Assembly: GCA_005406025.1 (NCBI GenBank)
Contig: BGZK01000005.1
Location: 1,602,867 to 1,666,866, forward strand
Direction of reading: 5' to 3'
Length of the DNA: 64,000 bases
From: Eumeta japonica
Taxonomy: Eukaryota > Arthropoda > Insecta > Lepidoptera > Psychidae
Below, one piece after another: positions 1-11,018 of the stretch. The notes beneath the pieces were generated by a model, which was not told where the DNA came from, made no database searches, and worked only from the letters and a program-made list of their open reading frames with translations. Made by a program: the position numbers and the translations under genes. Every line of letters starts with the position of its first letter. Within the stretch, counting starts at the first letter, position 1.

Positions 1-1020
1 GAAAATCATATAAATCTTAAATTTGCATTAAGTATGTGCGCGACAAATGGACGAATAACTCAATACCACACAAATCCATTGAAATCGAAGAATCATTGAA
101 ATGATTCTTTTTTTATTAGAAAGGATGTACTTTAATGGTACTTTGATGAGAGTTTGGTTAGGTTCTGATTATTGGATCCATGACAAAGAAATGGAAGTCT
201 TCAATTCTTAGGAGCAAATTAACAATACTCGGCCAAATCTTTTATAAGCTATCCAGATATTTGAGTCACCTATCGTAACCTCGTTATTGCTAAGTAATTG
301 TCGTAATCAAATATGATGATCAGTGAAACTCCTTAACGGCTTACAGTAAGGGTGCGATTTATGAGTAGAACGTTTAATAGGTCTACCCATATTCAAACAA
401 ATTACTCAGTGTACTTCATATTTACTATAAATCAAAAAATAAACAAAAATTTTAACAAAAAATAAACCGACTTCAAAACCTATTTCAAAATTAATTAATA
501 TGCACTCAAAGGTATAAAAATAATTGCGTATTATTGTACAACTTAATAATCAACTTATTTTTTCTACTCATCAATATGTAGGTACGATCTATGCGTTTAC
601 GACGCAAGAAAGTAGGTAGGTATCTACCCACTTCAAATTTAACTCAACACATACCTATGAATAACAAACAATGATCAAAATATTTTTAGAGTTCTCCTAA
701 GTAAAATTAAATGAAAAATATTAGACTACTTAAAAGTCAACCAAGTTATTACAATAATACAATGTAGTTACAATTATTGTTATTTTTGGAGTCGGTGTCT
801 GTTGCTATATATTTCATTTCATCGCCAGATGGCAGTGTTTTTGCATATAACCATAACCTTTTATAATTAATTATTTCGCGAACACAAAACCAATAATTAA
901 TTTGGAAATTATTGACTGATAGTGCAAACAACTATTTGTAATGTGATATAAAATTCATATGATGTCTGTTTTAATTTTTTTTAAGAAGGGAAGCAAACGT
1001 CTCGATCTCATCGTAATAAT
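1..1020. other. AT-rich non-coding DNA, nothing recognised
   Basis: This stretch is AT-rich with dense stops in all frames. No repeat shared with the rest of the window, no RNA gene and no transposon signature was seen by eye. It could be intron or intergenic DNA. Confidence 0.5.
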
Positions 1021-1139
1021 ATATATATGTCGACAAAGTTACTTGAATGGAGCATCGTGTTAGATCGCTTAAATGCCATACCTCATTTGATTATTACAGT
1101 ATGCCAGTTTATCAGAACTCGAAGACGAGTAACTCTCTC

Positions 1140-1272
1140 GAGTAAGTCGGACGGAAAAGCCGCGGTCGTAACTAGAGTAGGGTCACGCCCGGGCGCGGCG
1201 GCGGTGTGTGTTTATGCGGGCGGCTGCTCGCGCCACGTGCTACGCATCTGCCAACTGTTGCAGGGATTGGTA
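1140..1272. other. GC-rich island, possible non-coding exon or promoter
   Basis: About 130 bases are markedly richer in G, C and CpG than the AT-rich surroundings, with a run of GGGCGCGGCGGCGG. It lies inside a 137-codon open frame (1027-1440, plus) whose translation resembles nothing I know; GC content alone suppresses stops here. Just downstream is CAGGGATTGGTAACC, which could be read as an exon end with a GT donor, but that is inference from one dinucleotide. In AT-rich insect genomes such islands often mark first exons or promoters. It may equally be a transposon relic. Confidence 0.3.
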
Positions 1273-1440
1273 ACCTTTTTTTTTTGTTTTCATTTTCTGC
1301 TATTTCCACACAATAGGAACAAGGCGAATGCTAAATATTATGTCCGAAAAATATTATTTAACGAAAATATTAATATTAGAAACCTATATTACTATAGAAT
1401 ACCTATGAATAATAGCTATATTATACGGAAAATTCAATAA

Positions 1441-1985
1441 TTTTTTTATAATATAAAGTTCAGCTTAATGCTTATCCTTATTGCATACGTATTTTTGGAA
1501 ATGAAAAGGCGTTTATGCTTTTACGATATAACTCTCGGATCACAATTGGACAGTTTTTAAAAACATTTTTCAGCGTTATCCTTAACAAGCTTTTTTTTAA
1601 AATGGTTTTGATTGTTAAAAACGTGGTAGTGTGATATAGCTAAGTGTAAGGAGTACGAAGAATGAAGGATTTTTTTTTAACTACACCTACCGTAAGCTAG
1701 GAATCGTGTTTTGGACTTATGAGAGTATGAATTTACTGTTAAGTAATAGTAGTGAAGAACATCAGACCTGTTTTTCTGACAATATAGCTGTCATCGTTCG
1801 CAATTATTCACCATATTTATTGGCTGTTGTCGACATACTTGACCTCAGAAGGTTATCGTGAATCAAATCAGCACAGGACGATTGTCTCAACTGGGTTCAG
1901 TCAATTTCTGATAATTCTTTGCAATTTTGGACATAATTAAAGCCATAGCCTGCATTTTCCCTCATATCAATGGTGAATAGTTTTT
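1441..1985. other. AT-rich non-coding DNA
   Basis: I see no coding or repeat signature here apart from low-complexity A and T runs. The last part may belong to the 3' untranslated end of the LINE relic at 1990-2235 (minus strand), because LINE 3' ends extend in that direction. Confidence 0.4.
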
Positions 1986-1989
1986 CTTT

Positions 1990-2235
1990 TCGCTCGTTCC
2001 AGCTATTCGGCGTCCATTCTTGGACTTAAGTATCTCCCCTCTATCTCAAAAATGTACAGTTCTGAAACACCTGAAACCAACTATGATCCGTCAATTGCAT
2101 CCGGTCGTCAGTCCACCTCGTGATCACTCCAGTTCGTGATCGCCACTCCAGAATACTTTTCATCAGCATTTGTCGTATCGTTTCTACGAGCAATGTGGTG
2201 GTTTGCCCGTTTCCTTTGCTTCTGTTGATTTTGTA
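1990..2235 (-). mobile_element. LINE endonuclease-reverse transcriptase, C-terminal relic
   Basis: Read on the minus strand, one frame runs from about 2165 to 1995 with only two stops and carries the landmarks LEWRSRTG, then TRWTDD, then W.Q..QN.TFLR and VQEWT in the right order and spacing. These match the C-terminal tail of lepidopteran non-LTR endonuclease-reverse transcriptases, whose usual landmarks are a GHIARR block, EWRPRTG, RWTDDL and YVQQWT. Upstream, after a frameshift near 2180, the same strand reads NHHIARRND, equivalent to the GHIARR block. The protein would be the reverse transcriptase tail after the palm domain. Everything upstream is missing, so it is a 5'-truncated dead copy. 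The family assignment is from memory of motifs, not a search. Confidence 0.72.
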
Positions 2236-2239
2236 AGCT

Positions 2240-4150
2240 GTGTTTGTTACTCTTGTTTTACAACGGAACCCTTCCTTTCAGATTTTATCTCACGGTGAAA
2301 GCCCTGAGCTTAGCTTTTTTAATTGCACGTTGAAATCGCACTTTGAATTGTTTACAAGATCAAATGTAAGTAACTACGTCCTACATCTTTATTTCAAGAC
2401 TAGACGTGTTAAATCTTACAAAAAACCTCTTTACTAAATCCAGATCTACCGGTTTTCCATTTTTCTGTTTAATATAAATGGGTGTATTAACCCATTTACA
2501 CTACACGATATTATAACATTGATCATATGTAATTCTTACATAAAAAAATCTGAATAATGCTTTAGCATATTGACGCATTTAGCTTTGTTCCACCTTAACA
2601 ATATTTGATCTTTTTCATGTCTAATTTCTTAGGCACGAATCTTGTTTGAAAATTTATTAACTGTGCTGTTTTAACCGGAACTTTAACGTCACACACCATT
2701 TTTACTGTGTTAGAACTTAGATTAAAGCTATACTATATAGTTTAAATACTATTAAGAAATTGTCAAAAATTTAAGTATCTTTAAATCTACTTATAATTAA
2801 GTTGATTGTAATTTATAATTTACAATACCATTTGTAACAAATAAAAAAGCTTTCTATCTTGGGACCATACCAGTAATATTTCTCTCAATGAGGTTAGTAT
2901 GTTAAAACTTGCATCGTGTTTCACCACGATGTTTATGATTCAAATTCAATCCAAGAGGCTATTTAATAGCTTGTACAAATTATGCCGCTCTTGAAGAAAT
3001 GTTTCAGCTATTATGGGTGTGTAGAATAGAAATCCAAAGGATTCTCATTAATTTACTCGGATATGCACAGCTTTAAACATAATTTTGAAATCCTAGTTTG
3101 AATTATGTTATCATCAGTGTCACATCTCAAGACTAAGGATTTAAAGGAATGAAATCTTAGCGTTGAAAGCATTGCTATCGCTAAAAAAAGGTATTAAATT
3201 TCTAAATTATATTGCATGAAATGGGTTGAAGGCGAAAATTTTATGATGAAAATTGTATAAAAGCAACGCAGAAAACCGGTTACATCAGTGAAATTATTTA
3301 AAAAATGGTCAAGTAATTGTCAAAAAAATCATAACCATTCACACGTACATGTATTCAGATTGATGCAGTATTCACAAACAAACGCTAAAATTTTGAAAAT
3401 TATTGTTTACTTCAATGTTATACGGTCTAGAGAAAAAAAAAATGCATTGAAAAAAACGTCAGACCAAATGTTCCCTACACATGCGGTATGATAACATAAA
3501 TAAAACACCGATTATTCTAAGCAGCGTTGATTCGATTATGGATTTCTTAGAACGAAAAAAATGGGATTACTTTAACGTGGCCAACTTCCTTTTAAACCGT
3601 TCTGTTTTTAATGTCCGCGCCGTTGAATGAAAGCTGCTAAGAGCGATCGTGATTTACGCTATCACAGTTCCGTACGGTATCATAACAAACAAGGAACATA
3701 AATTATGACTGCCTTAGATATGATAGAATTTGGTAGGAGATTCTATTGATAGTTACCATGATGGAGTTAGTTGCCTTCGAATAATTATAGTTTCTAATAA
3801 ATCGCAATATACTTTATTGTTATTAATAAAATACGCTTTGGATTAATATAAAATATAAAGGGTTGTACAGTAAATATTTTTTTAGTTTGGCGTAGCACGG
3901 TCGACCTTTGAATTAGTTGGCGGGGTAACGAATTCCAAAGGCCTTACAAATAACAATACAAATACACTGAAACTTTTCTTTGATATTTGTTATTTGAGTG
4001 CACAGCGTGGCATTTTGGAACTTTTACTATGCAGCGAGTACTCAATAAAGAAATAAATAGTAAATAAATTCTGGTTTTGTTCAGGCAAAATATAAATATG
4101 AAAAGAAAATCGAATACCCGTTTAGGATTTAGACCTGAATCAGATCAAGT
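2240..4150. other. AT-rich non-coding DNA, nothing recognised
   Basis: About 1.9 kb with only short frames (up to 67 codons, near 3288-3491) that look like chance. No repeat shared elsewhere in the window, no microsatellite and no RNA gene was noticed. Confidence 0.45.
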
Positions 4151-4154
4151 ATAG

Positions 4155-4378
4155 GGGCGTAGTGGTTCAGTGGTTAATTGCGTTACCTTCGGACCGGAAT
4201 ATATCGTGTTCTATACTGACACTCACGATAAAAAAGTTGCCATTGCATCGATGGCAAAGCCGTCGTTAATAACCAATAACCAGCAACTGGATCACCGTGG
4301 CAGGTTTTGGGTCAGCGTTGCTGGTTTAAAGTTCAAGACTCACAGCGTAAAATAAAAAAAAAATATTGAGGGAGGATG
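4155..4378 (+). repeat. Possible SINE-like segment with tRNA A-box-like start and A-rich end
   Basis: The segment starts with GTGGTTCAGTGGTTAATTGC, which resembles a tRNA-derived pol III A box, and ends in a run of ten A residues near 4350 followed by ATATTGAGG. A sequence resembling a B box (AGTTCAAGACTC, near 4330) lies about 165 bases away, too far for a standard tRNA promoter. I therefore rate this only as a possible tRNA-related retroposon or its fusion with other DNA. Confidence 0.3.
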
Positions 4379-4438
4379 TGCCTCAGTAGTGAAATCTTAT
4401 ACAATAAGAACATGAACAATGATGTCACACGGTTCAAT

Positions 4439-4577
4439 AACTTGCTGGCACGACACGGGCCAACAACTTGCTGGTATGCCAAGCAACAACAATTTACTGG
4501 TACAACATGGACTAACAACTTCTTACTACCAAGGATCAACAATTTACTGGTACTACACAAGTGAACAACTTGCTGGC
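4439..4577 (+). repeat. 26-bp minisatellite, about five and a half units
   Basis: Units start at 4439, 4465, 4491, 4517, 4541 and 4567, giving steps of 26, 26, 26, 24 and 26 bases. Each opens with AACTTGCTGG or AATTTACTGG and closes with CAAC or GAAC. GCTGG-type units alternate with TACTGG-type units (with one GCTGG-equivalent mutated to CTTAC), so a 52-bp higher-order unit is possible. The two short plus-strand frames and the minus-strand frame across it simply follow the repeat and are not taken as genes. Confidence 0.85.
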
Positions 4578-4599
4578 CGAATCTTATTTCGTACGTTCC

Positions 4600-5262
4600 T
4601 GAATTAGGTCGTGAATAAATAATACTTATTGTTTCATTCGACATATTTCCCTATTCCTTCTTTTGTCATTTACAATTTAGGTCATAAAACTAGGAATTTC
4701 TAGACTACAATGTGAGTTATATGAAAATTGACCATCATTAAGCTGAGACTATCTAATTTAATGAAGGTAATATTTCATAAGTACAAGTTAAGTTCTTTTA
4801 TTAAGTTATGCTCTGCCATTTTAAAGAATTAATATCATTTGTTTGCTTGGCTTTATTTGAATTGAGTTTCTAGTGGAAGAGCAGATTCAAGGGTCAGCAT
4901 TGGATCGCGTACTACGTACTGCATGTTACAAGCCAAGCGTTTACAAACGAATTATTTCGAAGTAAAATATTACAGAATAAACCATTTTTCAAGTGTTTAA
5001 TGTAATCAAGAACGATGTAAAAACTTTATATGTAGCGTGTATAGCTTGTATGTGATAGAACCCGAATATATTGATTTGGATGCCGACTTTTATAACTGAA
5101 TCCGACTGTGAATCCCGTGATATAAAAATTTCGGGTTAGTAACATCGCAGAAGTCCCCTAAAGTCTTAGGCGTTACCTATTTTTTTGGTGTCTAGCCTAA
5201 AATATTTATTGCTTCAAGTTTTAATAGCCTCACTGGTGAGTCATACTAACCCATCATCTTTT
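4600..5262. other. AT-rich non-coding DNA
   Basis: No gene, shared repeat or RNA structure was recognised in this stretch. Confidence 0.4.
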
Positions 5263-5263
5263 T

Positions 5264-5655
5264 ATTTCATGCCAACTTGTCGCCCGAGGCTTTGCCTGCG
5301 TGAACGTAGAATATCTTTCTTCGTATTTTACATAAAAATACCTTGCTGTCAATCGCATTTTCGTTCCCCTTTTCAATTCTAGTTCCCATTTTGTTCGTAA
5401 TTTTTTCCCCGGTCATGCTCTTGGTTCTAAACCCAAACCGACACTCAGTTTCACTCGCAGTCTCGTTCTCCATTTTGGTCTCGATCCTGGCTCTCAATTC
5501 TGCACCCATCTCACTGTCAATTCCGATACTGCTCACGGCTCTATTTCATACGTTCCAAAAAAAATGCTAATGCTTATGAAAAGAAAATATAAGATATATT
5601 ACTCCGGAATATTGTAGCTTTCTAGGCGTGAAAGAATTTTTGTACATTATGCATT
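5264..5655 (-). repeat. Dispersed retroposon with degenerate CCGATTC-type minisatellite, copy 1
   Basis: The left edge, TCGCCCGAGGCTTTGCCTGC, is the complement of the CGCGGGCAAAAGCTAGT-type end seen near 30360. It is followed by roughly 250 bases built of degenerate pyrimidine-rich words such as GTTCCC, TTCTCGATC, TTCCGATAC and GGTCTCGATCC. The block ends with GTGAAAGAATTTT, also found at 35960. Related copies lie near 30100, 35470, 41480, 61070 and 63500. The 89-codon minus frame and 75-codon plus frame here reflect the low-complexity composition. No coding role is proposed. Confidence 0.6.
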
Positions 5656-5659
5656 ACAG

Positions 5660-6285
5660 CTTCTCTCATTACAACCTTCCCCATTCCTCATTACAGCTTC
5701 CCAATGATAATTTTTTTCTTGACATCCGATTTAAATAAAATAAAGCTCCTATTACAAGCTCTATCTATACAAAAAAAGTCATTAAAATTTGTTCACTAAT
5801 TTCGGAGATGTGTGTGAACCAACAGACAGACAAGAAATATACAAAAAAAACATGTTTATTTCCCCTTTATTACGTTTCTCTTATCGTATCCTCTTCATTT
5901 TTCATACATACTTTCAATGTACAGATACACCGGGATGTACTCTTTTATTATATGTATAGATCGAGGGACTTGAAAAATAAATCCTCGACATTAACTCAGT
6001 GCAGATTGGAGACTGGTAACGGTTCATGCAGTGACAGCATCTGAGAACGAGGACTAAACGTGTTCTACGAGGCACGAACCGGTTGGTTAATTAACACGCA
6101 CTTAATCAGGTGAGCCACGGCATCAAGGCCCTTTTAAGATTTCTAAAACAGTCTCAACTTAGTTGTTATGACATGAAAGTCTAAATTGGATATATCATAG
6201 GTTTGAGGAAAATAAATCGTATCCCACAAACGTAATCGACAAATTTGAAACGTGCAGATGTTTATACGTGCTCTGTTTTTGCAAT
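5660..6285. other. AT-rich DNA with no clear feature
   Basis: I see only short frames. Around 6068-6125 the sequence resembles the tRNA-like part of a SINE on the minus strand (GAGCC/GGCTC and AACCGG blocks), but too weakly to call it. Confidence 0.35.
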
Positions 6286-6289
6286 TTAT

Positions 6290-6490
6290 TTGTAGACGGA
6301 ACATGTAGCAATGAAGAAAAACGGCACCGTACTAAGATCCCTTGTGTATTTGTCTATGTGTCTGTCACAGCCGATTCGTTTCGAATCTCCTTAACCGATT
6401 AAGTGGAAAAGTTAGAACAATTTATGTGATCCAAACATGGGCGTTTAACGAAAATAAATGAATTTTAATTATGCGGACATTTTCGGGGGC
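6290..6490 (+). repeat. Dispersed repeat (CTGTCACAGCCGATT type), left part
   Basis: This aligns by eye with 28670-28900. Shared blocks in the same order are a GTATTTGTC/GTATCTGTC start, CTGTCACAGCCGATT, GTGATCCAAACA-GGGCGT and ACGAAAATAAATG. The copy is cut at about 6492 by the GATGAT-tailed element on its right, so it is older than that insertion. The remainder of this copy was not located downstream. Confidence 0.65.
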
Positions 6491-6690
6491 CATAATCATC
6501 ATCATTTCTTCATCATCGTGCGCTCACGCTTCAGCCAGTCGCAATGACCGAAAGAGACAAGTCTCGATATACCGAAGGAAGCGTAATTATGTGAGGGTAG
6601 AGTAGGCCCTAGTCTGGATTAGGAGTTGGTCCCGTCACTCTCATGTTAAGTCAGCCGCTATTAGTGCAACTTTTAGCCAAAAATTGAAGA
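6491..6690 (-). mobile_element. GATGAT-tailed retroposon, 3' end (copy 1)
   Basis: On the minus strand this is the conserved 3' end of a retroposon also present at about 33970-34187 and 44890-45045. It reads GACTAGGGCCTACTC, ATTACGCTTCC, GAGACTTGTCTC, GCGACTGGCTGAAG and ends in a degenerate ATGATG repeat. A short hairpin GAGAC-AA-GTCTC (6554-6565) corresponds to GGGAC-TT-GTCCC in copy 2, so both stem strands changed together. The adjoining tandem array at 6770-7950 lies in the same relative order as in copy 2, so both belong to one composite element. There is no coding capacity. Confidence 0.75.
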
Positions 6691-6769
6691 TGAGATAGGT
6701 AACAAACTATAGCGTGTCAATAAATGTGGTGATAAAGGGTAAGTTTTTACCATTTATCTTCATTCTTTG

Positions 6770-7950
6770 TTTGCTTCGTCTAATATATATGCGTGCACAA
6801 CTTTCAGTGTCCGTTCTTAGAGTGATAAGTTCATCTGCAGCCTTTTTGATTTCTATTTTGCTCTGTGCTTATGCGGCCTATTCTTTTTGGTTCCTGTTGT
6901 AATAGCTATAGGTCGCATAAGCGAGTTCTCCCACATATAAATATAGGATGTTTGACATTTTTCTGTCAAAGTAAGTCTTAAAGTGGATTTAAATAGATTG
7001 TATCGAGTTGTCCAAGGAATCCTTATTTCCTGAGTGACTTCTTCCGTTAATCTTTCCTTCATTTATTTGATTGATACAGACTTTCAATGTCTGTTTCTGA
7101 GAAATGGTAGAGTTCACCCGTAGCCTTTTTAAAGTTTACTTTGCTCTCTATTAATGTGATCCGTTCTTCTTGCTTCTTGTTATAATAGCTAGTGTCTTGC
7201 CTATGCGTGTTTTTCAAGTATAATTAGCTTACTGTAAAATATATTAAGGGGAAGTTACGTAAATGGTGACGAGCTCTTGTTAAAATATGTTACTTCTTTT
7301 GTAGATTATTTCTTCCGTTAAACTTTATTCTTTATTGTCTTCATTTAGTGAAGAACTTTTGGCGTCAAGAATTTATTGAAGTTTTTTAGGAATCTTCTCA
7401 ATTTATACTTTACTTTAATCATAATGTAGCTCCTTCTTCTTGTTTCCTGTTGTGGTAAAACATGTTTTGTCTACGCGAGTCTCCCGTGTGTAACTGAGGC
7501 GTTTTACTTTTCTTTCTTTTGTTGTATATCTTAAAGGGATCTCTTGAGATCTATTTAAAAGAAATCCTTTTTTTTCGATTATTTCTTCTTTTAATCTTTT
7601 ATTTTTCATTTTTTTTTCACTTGGTGCGGTACTTTAAATTTTCATTTCTGGGAGTTGTTAGAGTTCATCTGCAGCCTTTGTAATTTATACTTTGCTCTGA
7701 GGTAATGTCATTCATTTCTCTTGGTTCCTCTTGTGTCTTACAATAGGAACAAAGAAGACGACAACTCAAATCTTAACAAAGCGAGTCTTCCTATGTGCAA
7801 ATAGGCCATCCAACTTATCCCTATGTTGTAACGTGTCATAGAATAGATTCAAATAAGTGGTTTCGATCTCTTCTTAAAAGATGATCATAGTATTACATCA
7901 TTACTTGTCTTGTATGCCTTCCATTTCTCGTCAGAAATTAGCATAACTAC
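6770..7950 (-). repeat. Long-unit tandem array, about 278 bp per unit, copy 1
   Basis: At least four diverged units are visible. The anchor AGTTCATCTGCAGCC occurs at 6828, as AGTTCACCCGTAGCC at 7111, degraded near 7386, and intact at 7662, giving steps close to 275-283 bases. Each unit also carries a CTTCTTGGTTCCTGTTGT-type block and an ATGCGAGTCTCCC block. The complement of the same unit builds the array at 32617-33960. Short open frames here (6714-6902, 6853-7062, 7415-7609) are not conserved between units and are rejected as genes. Together with the GATGAT-tailed 3' end at 6491-6690 this forms one composite retroposon on the minus strand. Confidence 0.75.
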
Positions 7951-9015
7951 AAATTATAGTCTACAAATTATGTGTATCTCATAAAGGTCGCTTAATAATT
8001 TCCCATAGATTTGATTCTTTCACTTAAAAGTTTTGAAGAAATAAGAAGCGTTTATTATCAATAATATCAATTTGCAATGCTGGCTACAGCGCCTGCATTG
8101 CAAATTGATCTTTTTTTGTAATCATTCATGGATTGCGCTTTTGTTTTTATGACGAATGTAACTGAAATTTTCTCTACCTATTTTTGCGAAAAGGAGCGCT
8201 TTCGCATGCATTCCTGATGATTTTTTGTAAATTGTTTCCATTATGTTTCCGATGCATATTGACATAGTTCAATTACCATTTGATTCAGGAGTGATACTGA
8301 GTTTTGTTTCCTTTAACCTTTCTTAAAATGTCTACAGTAGGCGGGGTTTTAATGAATTCTTTGTCTTTTTTGTTAAATTTTGAAATCTGGGCCTTTAACC
8401 TTGTACGTTTCCTTAATTTAAGTACATATCCGTATTGTTAGGAAATTATATTATCGGAGGTTCCCAGAAGAAGATTAAATGAAAGGAAACACGTAGGAGA
8501 GCAGAAGGCACATATTCAGATGAGCATACGGAGACACAATAAATCGCTTCGAACCCAGTTAGTCCCTAGTCGGTGTCACACTTGTCTTCTCATCGTCCTG
8601 ATCGCAGAAATAAAATTCAAACTGTCGCGTGCTGCTCTTCGCTATTTATACTCAAAGAATGGCCTTCCATAAAGTCCTTAAATTACACAGAGCATGTCAT
8701 ATATGTCACATCTGATATAAAAATATAAGATTTATTGCCTCTCGAAAATTACACCCCACAAAAATCCATTAAAATAAAATAAGACGTAAGCGATATCAGA
8801 AGCGCCGACAAAGACAAAAGGTCGGCGCCTGGGGCGCATGCGTTACAAGGGCTTGTTTATATAGAGAATTGCATTTTTGAGTATTTTTGTTAGGCGAATT
8901 ATTTTGCTGATATATTTGTAGTTTGTAAGCGCAGTTTGTAACAATATAAATCGTTTTGGCTTTTTCATTTCAGTTCCGTGCTACTTTTAAACTTCTAAAA
9001 AAGTCGTATGTCCTT
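7951..9015. other. AT-rich non-coding DNA with one hairpin
   Basis: No gene was recognised. The stretch includes the 15-bp-arm palindrome at 8066-8109 and a short GC patch at 8805-8845 (GTCGGCGCCTGGGGCGC). Confidence 0.35.
8066..8109. repeat. Inverted repeat, 15-bp perfect arms, 14-nt loop
   Basis: The left arm ATCAATTTGCAATGC (8066-8080) is the exact complement of the right arm at 8095-8109, separated by TGGCTACAGCGCCT. The stem is too short for an animal microRNA precursor as usually defined. It may be a fold-back produced by template switching. Confidence 0.85.
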
Positions 9016-9256
9016 TTCATTCATTGAGATCTATGCACTGTATTTGTGAGAAGACGAGTTAGCATTCCTGTTTGTATTCTTTTGCCTGTATATCCAGTAA
9101 TTATTTTCTGGCATCTTTGAAGTTTTGTATGATGACGGAATCTGCCAAAACTTCTTCTCCTCAAATTTTGTCTTCTTGAATTTGCCAGAGCGAGTCTGAT
9201 GGCTTCTGGTCTGCTTTCGTTGTGCTTTAAGTATTTTCTAAGATTTCGATTTTATT
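9016..9256 (-). other. Stop-free stretch of about 78 codons, unknown
   Basis: On the minus strand one frame has no stop for about 78 codons. It gives a basic peptide with LRKYLKHNESRPEAIRLA near the start and RRQNLRRRSFGRFRHH after it. There is no in-frame ATG at its start; two stops precede it. The composition is coding-like, with few low-complexity words, which is unusual for this window. I recognise no family. It may be a fragment of a transposon gene, an exon, or chance. Confidence 0.2.
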
Positions 9257-9487
9257 ATCTCGGTGAGGTAGTCCCAATACAATGTGTTATTTTCAGGTTG
9301 GCGTAGTGCAGTCACTACTTTATCTTCAACACTTTTTCCATATTTTATTTGATATGCTGTATTGATTTAGGAATTTATAGTCCGTTCTAAAAATAATAGG
9401 TTGGTGAGTTGTTTTTCTTCTTGGGTAGGTACTTGCTTTCTTTCGGCTACTGGTCTCTTTACTTAATCTAATAATTTTAGTCGTTTT

Positions 9488-10232
9488 TAGGGGTTCAAGC
9501 CAAAATGGCAAAACGGAACCCTTGTAGTTTGTCTTGTCTGTCCGTTCGTTCGTCCGTATGTCACAGGCCTTTTACTAAAAAATCAAAAGATGTATGTTGA
9601 TGAAATTCAGAGTATATGTGTCTTGTATAAATAACTACTTCGTTTGGTAGTTAGATAAAAATAAATATTTCTAGGGGGGCACTTCATACATGTAACAGAA
9701 CCTGATTTTTTTTTAATTTTTATGAAAGGTAGGTTTCATAAAAGGTAGGTAGGATAGGTTTTTCTTATTTCTCTGATCATAATTTGTGATCAAAGCTTAT
9801 GTCATGTGCCCAGTAGTGGGGTCATTTTTGAAAAGGCAAATTATAAAATTAAAGAAAACACAGCTTTGCAAACTTAGACATATCAAATGAAAGGTATTGC
9901 TGTGAAGGTCTCATTTATATATATTTTTTATAAATTTAAAATAAATGTTAGTGTTCTACAATATATTAAATAAAATATATGAAAATTGATCATATATATC
10001 CTCTTGCTTCCGAAACCACTGAACTTAAAATAAAAAAAAAAAGTACAAAAAATAGTAAAATTACAGGAGAACTTTTAAGAAGTTTGCGGTCTTAAAATAA
10101 TATGATAAATCTCTTAATATTCCAGTTGCCTTAGTTACTACAAATAAATCAGATTAAAAAAAGTCTGATAACATATTAATCCTAAGAAACTCTCTCTATA
10201 CGAGTTCAAGTAGAACTTGTCCGGTTTTTTTT
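9488..10232 (+). repeat. Dispersed retroposon bounded by GGAACCC block and CTTGTCCGG end
   Basis: The left edge contains an internal inverted pair (GGGGTTC ... GGAACCC), followed by CTGTCCGTTCGTTCGTCC and CACAGGCC. The right edge is CGAGTTCAAGTAGAACTTG followed by TCCGGTTTTTT. This matches a lepidopteran repeat type that closes with CGAGTC...CACTTGGCCGG. The GGAACCC edge and the inner block CTAGGGGGGCACT recur in inverse orientation at 53925-54112. There is no open frame. The copy appears near full length, about 745 bp. Confidence 0.65.
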
Positions 10233-10920
10233 TTAACCAATCGCAAGAACTATTACTTGATATGATTTATTTACATCAAACAATAGTCGTCCAGTTTATA
10301 GTTTACGAAAACAATGAGATTATTTAGGGACTCCACTTGGCTGAGCAAAGACACAAATGCAGGCTTTTTGGCTATCAGCCGTCACTTTCCTTATATACAA
10401 AGAAATGCCTTATCTTTACCAAAACAAAGGTATTGCACGTTAGTCATGGAAAATGTTCGTAGGTATTTCTGCTGCATAATATACTCTCATAAATTAACAA
10501 CTTGTACTAAAATGGTTCGAACAAGTGCTAACAGTTTTAGTAAATGCCTAGGATTTTCCTCCCGTCTCTGCGAATGTCTGAGAATCACGGTACGTTGAAT
10601 TCAAAGCCGAAGAGACTGCGATAAAAAAAATTGCAAATCGTTTGGATTAATTTATTTTACGCTAGGATTACCTAAAGCGGCATAAAAAGCTTACTTTGGA
10701 AGACGATACTTTTATGCTCGAAGCTTTTCTATTTAATTATTAATCTCAAGTTAAAGAGGGCTTATGTTTCGTTTCGCGCGTTCGACTATATTGAATTTTT
10801 TGAAATTGAAATTTATTTTCTTTTTAATAAAACTAAACTTAATAAAATAAATTTCATGTATTTCTAACTACCGTTTTTTTTTCTTTTATATTTCATACGC
10901 AATTTTTTATAGAATAATTA
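10233..10920. other. AT-rich DNA; 94-codon frame not recognised
   Basis: A plus-strand frame at 10314-10598 would give a 94-residue peptide with several cysteines and no domain I recognise. No splice context or neighbour supports it. The rest is low-complexity AT-rich DNA. Confidence 0.3.
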
Positions 10921-10924
10921 AAGG

Positions 10925-10992
10925 AAAAACGAGCAAGTGAGTCACCAGAACATTGTGATCACTGCCACCCATGCAGAGCCGCCACCAACAGT
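10925..10992 (-). repeat. SINE fragment, same family as 38225 and 54565
   Basis: On the minus strand it carries the complement of AACGAGCAAGTGAGTCACC and GATCACTGCCACCCATG. These correspond to the GAGTGTCCATGGGTGGCGG...GACTCGCTTGCTTG segment of the SINE at 54565-54770. Only the 3' part is left. Confidence 0.55.
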
Positions 10993-11018
10993 CACTAATG
11001 TGTGGCTGGCCTTAGGGA

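Noticed and set aside
1027..1440. 137-codon open frame, longest on the plus strand
   Set aside because: Its openness comes from a GC-rich patch. The rest is AT-rich, with no domain, no conserved motif and a T-run read as phenylalanines.
4155..4240. Possible tRNA gene
   Set aside because: There is an A-box-like word, but no B box at the right distance and no cloverleaf could be drawn.
4439..4577. CRISPR-like array
   Set aside because: The units are contiguous 26-bp repeats without distinct spacers, and the context is an animal genome.
6491..8900. Target-site duplication for copy 1 of the composite element
   Set aside because: The base string left of its GATGAT tail was not found again at any plausible right boundary by eye, so the outer limit of this copy stays open.
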